Shown: one piece after another, positions 56,012 to 63,401 of the stretch
Layout of the letters: each line of letters begins with the position of its first letter
Position numbering within the stretch: the stretch's first letter is position 1
Source: JBMOOG01 sp049324535
GTDB lineage: Bacteria > Pseudomonadota > Alphaproteobacteria > Rhodobacterales > Rhodobacteraceae
DNA: 64,000 nucleotides
Assembly: GCA_049324535.1 (NCBI GenBank)
Contig: JBMOOG010000001.1
Location: 248,001-312,000, forward strand
Direction: 5' to 3'
The notes under the pieces: model-generated
The model's input: only the letters and a program-made list of their open reading frames with translations
Databases searched by the model: none
Told to the model about the DNA's origin: nothing
Position numbers and translations under genes: made by a program

Positions 56012-56980
56012 TCAGTTCCCCAGCATCCAGATCCCGTTCGGGTGAAAGGCATGGAACGCGAAGGCAAAGGGTATGTCGTGGACGACCGGCCGTCCGGCCT
56101 TGTCGGTCACGCGGATGTTCCCGACCTCGCGACCCCGGCCAATGGCCCGGCCGTCCAGCGCCGAGGCCTGGCCCTCGCGCCAGGTCAGGATCAAGCCGGC
56201 CTCGCGCAGCTCTCCGGCTTTTGCCAGCCGCGTCAGCGGCCAGGCCCGGTTGCCGACGCGGACCACACGCTCCAGCGGGTCGATGCCGTGGGGCGGGTTC
56301 TCGCCCGTGTACAGAAACGGGCGCGAGGTGTCGTATCCGACATAGGGGTTGGTGCCGTAGGACCGCGACCAGTCGGGTTCATCCATCACCAGCCCGTCGG
56401 GATGGGCCGCGCGGAAGCTGTTCCAGCTTTCCATCAGGGCGGGCAGTTGCTTCAAGCGCTGCCCGGCATGAGTGCCGACGATCCCCTCACCCAATGCCTG
56501 TTGCCACCAGCTTTCGGTTTGGCGGTCATACATGATCATGTCGGAATGGCGCAGAAGGCCGGAAACGCCGAAACTCAACACCCGGCCCTCGACCCGGGGA
56601 TCGAAGACCATCCCCGTGTTGCACAACGGGCAGAAGGTCACGACGATGGGTGTCTTTCCGATCCGGTCGTTCACGATCTCGTGCCATATCAGATAGCGGA
56701 TCGGATAGGCTCGGGCGACCTGGCCCGGCAGCGCGATGCTCATGACGGGCTCCCGGCCCGCCAGCCGGGTTTCGTCCGACGCCGCAAGGAAGTCCGGCGC
56801 TGTCAGCGCGGGGATGCCATCCTTGGGCGGACCGCCGGACGTGACCTCGGAAAGGTCGATCTCGGACCGCCTGAAATCGGTGTTCGGCCAGGCCCGGGCA
56901 AAGGGGTTTGCCGCCTGCGGCCAGAGCGGCAGAGGCCAGAGCAGAGCCACAAGTGACAGGAAGGCACGCCGCTGCATCAT
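56012..56980 (-). CDS. DUF3179 domain secreted protein
   Basis: 322 aa. A signal peptide (MMQRRAFLSLVALLWPLPLW) precedes the DUF3179 domain with its signature cysteines in VTFCPLCNTGMVFDPRV, and with VMSIALPGQVARAYPIRYLI and SYGTNPYVGYD. The family is periplasmic and of unknown function. The Cys pair and coupling to CcdA/thioredoxin genes suggest a redox or metal role. It lies just after the broken bufB. Confidence 0.88.
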   Translation of the reverse strand: MMQRRAFLSLVALLWPLPLWPQAANPFARAWPNTDFRRSEIDLSEVTSGGPPKDGIPALTAPDFLAASDETRLAGREPVMSIALPGQVARAYPIRYLIWHEIVNDRIGKTPIVVTFCPLCNTGMVFDPRVEGRVLSFGVSGLLRHSDMIMYDRQTESWWQQALGEGIVGTHAGQRLKQLPALMESWNSFRAAHPDGLVMDEPDWSRSYGTNPYVGYDTSRPFLYTGENPPHGIDPLERVVRVGNRAWPLTRLAKAGELREAGLILTWREGQASALDGRAIGRGREVGNIRVTDKAGRPVVHDIPFAFAFHAFHPNGIWMLGN

Positions 56981-57372
56981 TCTGCCCTGGCCGCCATGAC
57001 GGTTGCGATGCGTGTCGGCGTCCGCGGCTGCATCAGACAGCCTCCTTCGGGTCGAGGACCACGCCGGCCTTCGGTCGGACGCTGGATCAGGAGGTGCGGG
57101 TCATGCCCGCGTTCGGCCCCTTGTGCCCGTTCAGCGGCGGTGGCGGGCGAGGCCCCCAGCCGCCACGGCCCGCCGATGGAGCGCCTGACGCCATGCAGCG
57201 ACGGCGCGAAATCCGCGCGCCGAGCGGCAAGCTGGGCCTGGGGAAGGCCGCCGTCGCCCGGGCCGTTCTCGGCGAGCCCCTTGCGAAACCCCGCCGGACC
57301 CGTATCGTCACGGACCTCCGTGACGTGCTCCGGCTTTGGGCGTTCTGCGGGCTGATTCGGCGAGTGGCGCAT
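56977..57372 (-). pseudogene. Truncated and degraded bufB (DUF692) relic
   Basis: Residues 13-78 of this reading (RPKPEHVTEVRDDTGPAGFR, LAENGPGDGGLPQAQLAARR, ADFAPSLHGVRRSIGGP) follow the N-terminal pattern of DUF692 proteins: LKPEH, EVHAENYMGDGG, LSLHGVGLSIGG. The intact family is about 280 aa. Here the similarity ends near 57138, several conserved positions are changed (HAENYM to AENGPG, GVGLS to GVRRS), and the reading ends at DUF3179. DUF692 enzymes install the cysteine-derived oxazolone/thioamide in bufferin precursors. It lies right after the DUF2282 precursor gene. Confidence 0.7.
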
Positions 57373-57427
57373 CGGGTCCTTTCCCGGTCGATGTGGGCGG
57401 AGAGGACCACTCCCCGCCCGAGCTGGG

Positions 57428-57736
57428 TCATGCGGGGATGTCGCGGGTCAACAGTTCCAGGGAACCGGCGCGCGGGGTGCCGTCGGGGGCGGCAGGCATC
57501 TCGATCCGGGCGCAGGCTCCGGTCGGCACCAACCTCCAGGAATTGCCCTGATAATCGACCTTCGACATGCCGGCGCCGGTCGCGCCCGACCCGGCCGCGC
57601 AGTCGTTCCGACCGGCCAGCGCCACGCCGAAGCACTTCTCCATGCCCTCCTGCGCACGCGCGCCGGTCGTGGCGGCCAAAGTCACGGCGCAGGACAAAGC
57701 AGCGCCAGGACCGAGCGTCGATTTCATGCGGGTCAT
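57428..57736 (-). CDS. DUF2282 (BufA1-like) bufferin precursor protein
   Basis: 102 aa. A signal peptide (to about residue 28, GARAQ) precedes EKCFGVALAGRNDCAAGSG, YQGNSWRLVPTGACARIEMP and AGSLELLTRDIPA, which match DUF2282. Known members are secreted, post-translationally modified peptides (bufferins) that bind copper. The usual four cysteines are reduced to three here (Cys35, Cys46, Cys75); a glycine stands in GATGAG where the third cysteine normally lies. With bufB broken, maturation is unlikely unless enzymes exist elsewhere. Promoter g is 53 nt upstream. Confidence 0.82.
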   Translation of the reverse strand: MTRMKSTLGPGAALSCAVTLAATTGARAQEGMEKCFGVALAGRNDCAAGSGATGAGMSKVDYQGNSWRLVPTGACARIEMPAAPDGTPRAGSLELLTRDIPA

Positions 57737-57788
57737 TCGGTTCTCCCTGTCCGACCAACCGGGCGCAGCGTGCGGTCACAGCGTTCTG

Positions 57789-57813
57789 TTCGCCGAGGCC
57801 TGGCATCCGTTAC
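57789..57813 (-). promoter_or_regulatory. Candidate ECF promoter g (DUF2282 operon)
   Basis: Reverse-strand GTAACG, 15 nt, CGAA, 52 nt before the DUF2282 start. It differs from the other sites in the second element but matches the GTAACC/CGAA form I recall for Caulobacter SigF, which controls bufferin genes there. Confidence 0.6.
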
Positions 57814-58748
57814 AGCGCTCACGCCTTCGTGTCCGAACACGCGGAAGACTCCCGCAACGGTCTCGGTCCCCGGGCGAACGGGATATCGACACCGCAAAAG
57901 GCCGGAGCCTTGACGTCGGAGGGATCAACAGAGGAGCGCATCGAACGACTGGTCCGAGAGCCGGCCCCGATGCCGATCTGGCCGGTCTTGCCGATCATGC
58001 CGCTGGCGAAAGCGCCGGATGCCGGCGTCCCGAGCGGTGGCGGGATTGGCGATCCGTCGCGCTGGTCGGTCTTTCCGCCATCGTGCGGGTCGCGCCCGTG
58101 TTTCAGTGCCCGAAGAGCCGCCTCGCACAGAGGCTGCCCTGCTCGGGGCTGATGGTCCGTTCTTCCATGCCGGGCCTTGCTTCGTCGATCCGGCGGCTTC
58201 GGCGGGGTCCGACGCGCGCGCCGATCGCCATCGGAGTTGGCGCCGGATTGCGCAGCGACAGGGCCTTCTTTCGATAGAGCCGCTGGGTCTTCTTGCGGTT
58301 CACGACATGGCCCTCCCGTCTCAGCAGAACATGCAGCCGCCGGTAACCGAACCGGCGCCGCTCGGACGCCAGCGCCTGCGGAACCGGGCCTGCGTCTTGG
58401 TGTGCTGGGGGGGCCGCCCCGCGGCGCGAACCCGGGAGCCGCTTCGATGCCCACGCCATCGGGGTCTTGCGCGCGGAGCGCAACAGGCTCGGCCCTGCGC
58501 CGCTCCGCGCCAGAGGTCGCGTCGCGGATCGGCGGCGGCGCGCGGATCGCGGCCGAGATCACCGGCTTTCTCGCGCGGGCCTCGCCGCGCGGGCCTCGGG
58601 CATGGCCTAACGGACTGTTCGGGACGGGGTGGCCGAGGGCGAAGCCGTCCTGCGGCGGCCGGAGTGTCGAGCCGGGCGGCGCGGACGCAGCGTCAGGGAT
58701 GACAGGCCGGCTGCGCCCGGTCATCCTGCGCTTCGGGGGAGGACCGCC
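57814..58748. other. 935-nt degraded region between the DUF2282 gene and fadH
   Basis: No intact gene is seen on either strand. A transposase fragment is recognisable at 58217-58378. The rest has long open readings that are explained by the G+C bias and show no recognisable domain. The last 150 nt should include the fadH promoter and its ribosome site (GGGGGAGGA). Confidence 0.5.
58217..58378 (-). mobile_element. IS3-family OrfB fragment
   Basis: The reverse reading ALASERRRFGYRRLHVLLRR, EGHVVNRKKTQRLYRKKALS, then PTPMAIGAR matches the segment of IS3-family transposase B before the DDE core (ERRRFGYRRLH..L..EG..VN.K...RLYREE). The N-terminal part and the catalytic DDE domain are absent. It marks the right edge of the accessory block. 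Confidence 0.75.
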
Positions 58749-60767
58749 ATGACAGCCTATCCGCATCTCTTCGCGCCGCTCGATCTCGGCCATGTCGTGC
58801 TGCCCAACCGGGTTCTGATGGGCTCGATGCACACCAACCTCGAAGAGACCGGCGACTGGAACCGGGTGGCCGAGTTCTACGTCGAACGGGCGCGGGGCGG
58901 GGTGGCGCTGATGGTCACGGGCGGCATGGCGCCGAACCGGGAAGGCGGGGTGTTTCCCGGCGCGGCGGGTCTGTTCACGCCCGGCGACATCGCGCACCAC
59001 CGCACCGTCACCGACCGGGTGCACGACGCCGGTGGGCGGATCGCCATGCAGATCCTGCACGCCGGCCGCTACGCCTACGGCAAGGACTGCGTCGCCCCCT
59101 CGGCGATCAAGTCGCCGATCTCGCCGTTCCCGCCGCGCGAACTGGACGAGGCCGGCATCGAGACGCAGATCGCCGACATCGCCACGGCGGCCGCCCGCGC
59201 CCGCGAGGCGGGCTACGACGGTGTCGAGGTGATGGGGTCCGAGGGCTATTTCCTGAACCAGTTCCTCGCTCCCCGCACCAACCACCGCACGGACCGCTGG
59301 GGCGGCAGTCCCGAGAACCGGATGCGCTTGCCGGTCGAGGTGGTGCGGCGCGTCCGCGCGGCGGTGGGACGCGATTTCATCCTGATCTACCGCATCTCGC
59401 TTCTGGACCTGGTGCCCGACGGCCAGAGCTGGGACGAGGTGGTGCGCCTGGCCCGGGCGGTCGAGGCGGCCGGCGCGTCGATCCTGAACACCGGGATCGG
59501 CTGGCACGAGGCGCGGGTTCCGACCATCGCGACGTCGGTCCCGCGCGCGGCCTTCGCCTGGGTCACGAAGAAGCTGATGGGCGCGGTCGGCATCCCGCTG
59601 GTCACCTCGAACCGGATCAACACGCCCGAGGTGGCCGAGCGGGTGCTGGCCGAAGGCTGCGCCGACATGGTGAGCATGGCGCGCCCGTTCCTTGCGGATC
59701 CCGAGTTCGTGGCCAAGGCGCGGTCGGGCCGCGCCGCCGAGATTGCCCCCTGCATCGCCTGCAACCAGGCCTGTCTCGACCACACCTTTGCGGGCAAGAT
59801 CAGCTCGTGCCTCGTGAACCCGCGCGCCGGACACGAGACCGAGCTGGTGATCCGGCCCGCGCCCGCGCGGCGGCGCTATGCGGTGGTCGGCGCCGGCCCG
59901 GCGGGGCTTGCGGCGGCGCTGACGCTCGACGCGCGGGGCCATGCGGTTGTGCTCTACGAGCGCGCGGCGCAGATCGGCGGGCAGCTCCGGCTTGCGGCGC
60001 GCGTCCCCGGCAAGGAAGAGTTCGAGGGGCTGCTGGCCTGGTTTGCCACCCGGGTCGGTCTGTCGCGGATCGACCTGCGGCTCTCGACCGGGCCCGAGCC
60101 CGGCGATCTGGACGGTTTCGACGCGGTGATCGTCGCCACCGGCGTGCGTCCGCGCGACCCGCAGATCCCGGCCGAGCCGGGCGCCGAGGTCGTCACCTAC
60201 GCCGACGTGCTGTCGGGCGCGGTCGTCGCGGGGCCGCGGGTCGCGGTGATCGGGGCCGGCGGGATCGGCTTCGACGTGGCCGAGTTCCTCGTCACCCGGG
60301 AAAGCCCGACGATCAACCCGAAGTTGTGGCGCGCCGAATGGGGCGTCACCGATCCGGCCCTCGCGCCCGGCGGTCTGGCCGACCCCGCGCCCGACGCCCC
60401 GGCCCGGCAGGTGACGCTCTTGCAGCGCAAGGCCGAGAAGCCCGGCCGCCACCTCGGGCGCACCACCGGATGGATCCATCGCGCCAGCCTTCTGGCGCAT
60501 GGCGTGACCATGCTCGGCGGGGTCAACTACGACCGGGCCGAGCCCGGCGGCTTGCGGATAAGCTTCGGGGAAAAAAGGGAAAATCCGACGCTTGTTGCGG
60601 CCGATACCATCGTGGTCTGCGCCGGTCAGGAAAGCGAGCGCGGACTGGCCGAGCGCCTGATTGCCGGGGGGGTGACGGTGCATGTCGTCGGCGGCGCCGA
60701 TGTGGCCGCCGAGCTGGACGCCAAGCGCGCGATCGACCAGGCGACCCGGCTGGCCGCAACACTGTGA
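58749..60767 (+). CDS. fadH: NADPH-dependent 2,4-dienoyl-CoA reductase
   Basis: 672 aa, the FadH length. It reduces 2,4-dienoyl-CoA from unsaturated fatty acids. Residues 1 to ~330 are an old-yellow-enzyme barrel with FMN (LFAPLDLGHVVLPNRVLMGS). The [4Fe-4S] ligands are Cys335, Cys338, Cys342 and Cys354, and the FAD/NADPH halves start with VGAGPAGLAAALTL and VIGAGGIGFDVAEFL. Related enzymes include trimethylamine dehydrogenase and NADH:flavin oxidoreductases, but length and C-terminus favour FadH. Confidence 0.93.
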   Translation: MTAYPHLFAPLDLGHVVLPNRVLMGSMHTNLEETGDWNRVAEFYVERARGGVALMVTGGMAPNREGGVFPGAAGLFTPGDIAHHRTVTDRVHDAGGRIAMQILHAGRYAYGKDCVAPSAIKSPISPFPPRELDEAGIETQIADIATAAARAREAGYDGVEVMGSEGYFLNQFLAPRTNHRTDRWGGSPENRMRLPVEVVRRVRAAVGRDFILIYRISLLDLVPDGQSWDEVVRLARAVEAAGASILNTGIGWHEARVPTIATSVPRAAFAWVTKKLMGAVGIPLVTSNRINTPEVAERVLAEGCADMVSMARPFLADPEFVAKARSGRAAEIAPCIACNQACLDHTFAGKISSCLVNPRAGHETELVIRPAPARRRYAVVGAGPAGLAAALTLDARGHAVVLYERAAQIGGQLRLAARVPGKEEFEGLLAWFATRVGLSRIDLRLSTGPEPGDLDGFDAVIVATGVRPRDPQIPAEPGAEVVTYADVLSGAVVAGPRVAVIGAGGIGFDVAEFLVTRESPTINPKLWRAEWGVTDPALAPGGLADPAPDAPARQVTLLQRKAEKPGRHLGRTTGWIHRASLLAHGVTMLGGVNYDRAEPGGLRISFGEKRENPTLVAADTIVVCAGQESERGLAERLIAGGVTVHVVGGADVAAELDAKRAIDQATRLAATL

Positions 60768-60791
60768 CGGATTGCGGTTGATCATCCGTCA
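60765..60791. repeat. Inverted repeat overlapping the fadH stop codon
   Basis: TGACGGAT and ATCCGTCA form perfect 8-bp arms around an 11-nt centre. No T-run follows, so it is a poor terminator. It lies 128 nt before the LysR start and could be a regulator site. The remaining gap to lysR shows no gene. Confidence 0.5.
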
Positions 60792-60918
60792 ACCATAGGC
60801 GGAAAATCGCCACACAGGTTCTCGACAATACCCTAGAGTTGTCTGCCGACCTCCGCATTCTTGCCTGAATTGCCCCCGATACCGGTTCGTGGCGGGCAAT
60901 GTCTATCTAGGGTGCACA

Positions 60919-61824
60919 ATGGACCGACTGACTGAAATGGAGGCCTTCGCCACCGTCGTGGACCAGGGGGGGTTCACCGATGCGGCCAAGAAGATGGGGA
61001 TTTCCAAGTCTGCCGTCTCGAAACACGTCTCGGCTCTGGAGGCGCGGCTGGGGGCGCGGCTCCTGAACCGGACCACGCGCCGGGTCTCTCCGACCGAGAT
61101 CGGCCTTGCCTATTACGACCGGGCGCGGCGTGTCCTGAACGACGCCGGCGAGGCGGACGCGCTCGTCACCTCGATGCAGTCCGCGCCCTCGGGGCTTCTG
61201 CGCATCTCGGTGGCGACCGACTTCGGGGTGAACCTGCTGTCGCCGATCCTGGGGGATTTCCTGCTGGAGTATCCCGAGATCACCGTGAACATGGTGCTGA
61301 ACAACCGCTATGTCGAGCTGATCTCGGAAGGCTTCGACATGGCCATCCGCGTGGGCGAGCTCGAGGACAGCACGCTGCGCGCCCGCAAGCTCACCGAAAC
61401 CTCGAAGCGGATGATCGGCTCGCCCGCCTACTTCGCCCGTTATGGCCGCCCGCAGAAGATCGACGACCTGAACGAACACAAGCTGCTGCACTACTCCAAC
61501 CAGGCGTCGGGGAACGTCTGGAAGATCACCGCGCCCTCGGGCGAGAAGCGGCAGGTGCGGACGGCGGGCTGGCTGACGGTGAACGATGGCCAGTCGCTGT
61601 TGAACGCCGCGATCTCGGGCCTCGGCATCGCCTACCTCCCGTCCTTCCTCTACGCCGAGGCGATGAAGAAGGGCCTTGTGGAAGAGGCGATCCCGGATCT
61701 GCCGATCGAGACGCTGGGCATCTATGCGGTCTATCCCCCGGGCCGGTTCACCCAGCCGAAGGTGCGCGCCTTCATCGACTTCCTGGCGACCGTCTTTGCG
61801 GACAAGGGCCCGGACAACTGGTGA
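60919..61824 (+). CDS. LysR-family transcriptional regulator
   Basis: 301 aa from ATG 60919 (MDRLTEMEAFATVVDQGGFT). An upstream GTG would add ten residues. The winged helix-turn-helix spans about 1-60 (AAKKMGISKSAVSKHVSALE, ARLLNRTTRRVSPTE), followed by a substrate-binding-like domain. It belongs to the branch with KISKSAVSKHV-type helices often controlling nearby oxidoreductases. A target is not evident; fadH upstream is a candidate. Confidence 0.93.
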   Translation: MDRLTEMEAFATVVDQGGFTDAAKKMGISKSAVSKHVSALEARLGARLLNRTTRRVSPTEIGLAYYDRARRVLNDAGEADALVTSMQSAPSGLLRISVATDFGVNLLSPILGDFLLEYPEITVNMVLNNRYVELISEGFDMAIRVGELEDSTLRARKLTETSKRMIGSPAYFARYGRPQKIDDLNEHKLLHYSNQASGNVWKITAPSGEKRQVRTAGWLTVNDGQSLLNAAISGLGIAYLPSFLYAEAMKKGLVEEAIPDLPIETLGIYAVYPPGRFTQPKVRAFIDFLATVFADKGPDNW

Positions 61825-61860
61825 TGCGCCGGACGGGCACTGTCCGTAGGTGGGGAGGTC

Positions 61861-62829
61861 TCAGCGGGTCGAGGTGAGGATCACCTCGACCCGCCGGTTT
61901 TCCTGGCGACCCGCTTCGGTGAGGTTCGAGGCCCGGGGGCTGAGGAAACCCACGCCATCCGCGGCAAGCTGCACCGGGGGCACCCCGTACTGCGCGACAA
62001 GGCGCGTGAGCACCGATTGCGCCCTCTGCCGGGACAGGGCCACATTGGCCGGCAGCGCGCCCGAGGCGTCGGTGTGGCCCACCAGCGTGACCCGGGACTC
62101 CGGGTGGGCCTTCAGATACGCGGCCAGCGCGGCCAGCGAGGCAAAGTCGCCCGCGCCGAGTTCCGACGATCCCGACGCGAAAACCAGATCGTCGAGCGCC
62201 ACGGCGCCATGGCCTTCGAGGCGCGCGGCGAGGTCCGCGGTTGTGGTGCCGGCCGGCAGGGCCGGCGGGGCGGCCGCAGATCCGGCAAGCGGCGGCTCGT
62301 CGGCCCCGCGCGGCTCGGGCGGAACGATGGCGACCGGCAGGGGCTGGGTCGCCCCGATCCGGGTCAGCTGCACGAAGCCGGTCCGTTCCGAACGGCTGGC
62401 CAGAAGCATCACGTAGTCGGTGCCCTTGCGCGCGGCCAGATAGCGGAAGTCGCCCAGATCGACGTGAATCTCCGGCTCGGGCAGCACGGTCAGCGCATAG
62501 CGGAAGTCGAAGCCGCCGCAGGCGTCGGTGGCGCATTCGTAGAGGATGTCGAACCCCTCGGTGCGCAGTTGCTCGCGCAGCGGACGGACCAGCGCCAGCG
62601 TCGAGGTCTGGCCCGGAACCTGCCAGGCGGTCATCGTCACCTCGCCTTCGGCGCTTTCGGTCGGGATGGTCCCCGCGGCCCAGGGACCGACCGGCACGGC
62701 GACGCTGTCCACCGGGATCACGTCCTGGCGGACCGACAGGGCATGGTTCGGCATGGCAAGCGTCGGGGCGGCCCGGACCGGGTCCGGGCCAGGCGCGAGC
62801 AGCGCAAGGCAGGCCAGCGCCCGCTTCAT
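61861..62829 (-). CDS. OmpA-domain outer membrane/periplasmic protein
   Basis: 322 aa from ATG 62829, overlapping the upstream CxxC gene by 4 nt. A signal peptide lies at 1-20. The N-terminal half (VPVGPWAAGTIPTESAEGEV, FDILYECATDACGGFDFRYA) is a conserved rhodobacterial domain with a disulfide-capable Cys pair. The C-terminal OmpA domain, which binds peptidoglycan, shows LVGHTDASGALPANVALSRQ and RAQSVLTRLV, ending NRRVEVILTSTR. Confidence 0.88.
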   Translation of the reverse strand: MKRALACLALLAPGPDPVRAAPTLAMPNHALSVRQDVIPVDSVAVPVGPWAAGTIPTESAEGEVTMTAWQVPGQTSTLALVRPLREQLRTEGFDILYECATDACGGFDFRYALTVLPEPEIHVDLGDFRYLAARKGTDYVMLLASRSERTGFVQLTRIGATQPLPVAIVPPEPRGADEPPLAGSAAAPPALPAGTTTADLAARLEGHGAVALDDLVFASGSSELGAGDFASLAALAAYLKAHPESRVTLVGHTDASGALPANVALSRQRAQSVLTRLVAQYGVPPVQLAADGVGFLSPRASNLTEAGRQENRRVEVILTSTR

Positions 62830-63401
62830 CGCGCAACCCGGTGGTATTCGGGGTTGGGCTGCATGCCGCTGGCCGAAGCCACCCGGTTCGACATGGCGAA
62901 GAAGCCGGCGACCGAGGCGATGTCCCAGATGTCGCGGTCGCTGAACCCCGCGGTCCGCAGCGCCGCGCGATCGGCTTCGGTGATCCGATGCGACTCGACC
63001 GTCACCTTCTCGGCAAAGGTCAGCATGGCCGTCTCGCGCTCCGACAGATCGGCCGCGCGCCAGTTCATCACCATCGCCTCGCCCAGTTCCGGCCGCCCCG
63101 ACAGCTGCCGCACCGCCGCCCCATGCGCCACCTGGCAATACCAGCAGCGGTTGAGCGACGACACCACGACCGCGATCATCTCGCGTTCGAGCTTGGACAG
63201 GCCGCTCGGGCCGAGCATCAGGTCGTTGTAGAAGGCGCTGAAAGCGTTGAGCTTGCCGATGTCGAAGGCGTAGGCGCGCAGCACGTTCGGCACGAGGCCG
63301 AGCTTGTCGAGGCACTTGTCGAAATAGGCCTGCGTCGCCTCGGGCAGAGGCGCGACCATCGGCAGGTCAAGAGCGGTCGGACGTGCGGTGTCCTTGGTCA
63401 C
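62826..63401 (-). CDS. Peroxidase-related AhpD-like protein (CxxC)
   Basis: 191 aa from GTG 63401. The redox centre is Cys86, Cys89 and His93 in SSLNRCWYCQVAHGAAVRQL. PLPEATQAYFDKCLDKLGLV and FSDRDIWDIASVAGFFAMSN match uncharacterised peroxidase-related enzymes. The start overlaps the end of the GNAT gene by 35 nt; its first 15 residues fit the family, which supports this choice. Third protein of the AhpD-like superfamily in the last 12 kb. Confidence 0.87.
   Translation of the reverse strand: MTKDTARPTALDLPMVAPLPEATQAYFDKCLDKLGLVPNVLRAYAFDIGKLNAFSAFYNDLMLGPSGLSKLEREMIAVVVSSLNRCWYCQVAHGAAVRQLSGRPELGEAMVMNWRAADLSERETAMLTFAEKVTVESHRITEADRAALRTAGFSDRDIWDIASVAGFFAMSNRVASASGMQPNPEYHRVAR

Noticed and set aside
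57819..60785. A 988-codon reading antisense to fadH
   Set aside because: It is a mirror of codon bias in a G+C-rich gene. It is rich in Arg, Gly, Asp and His without domains, and fadH on the other strand is full length.
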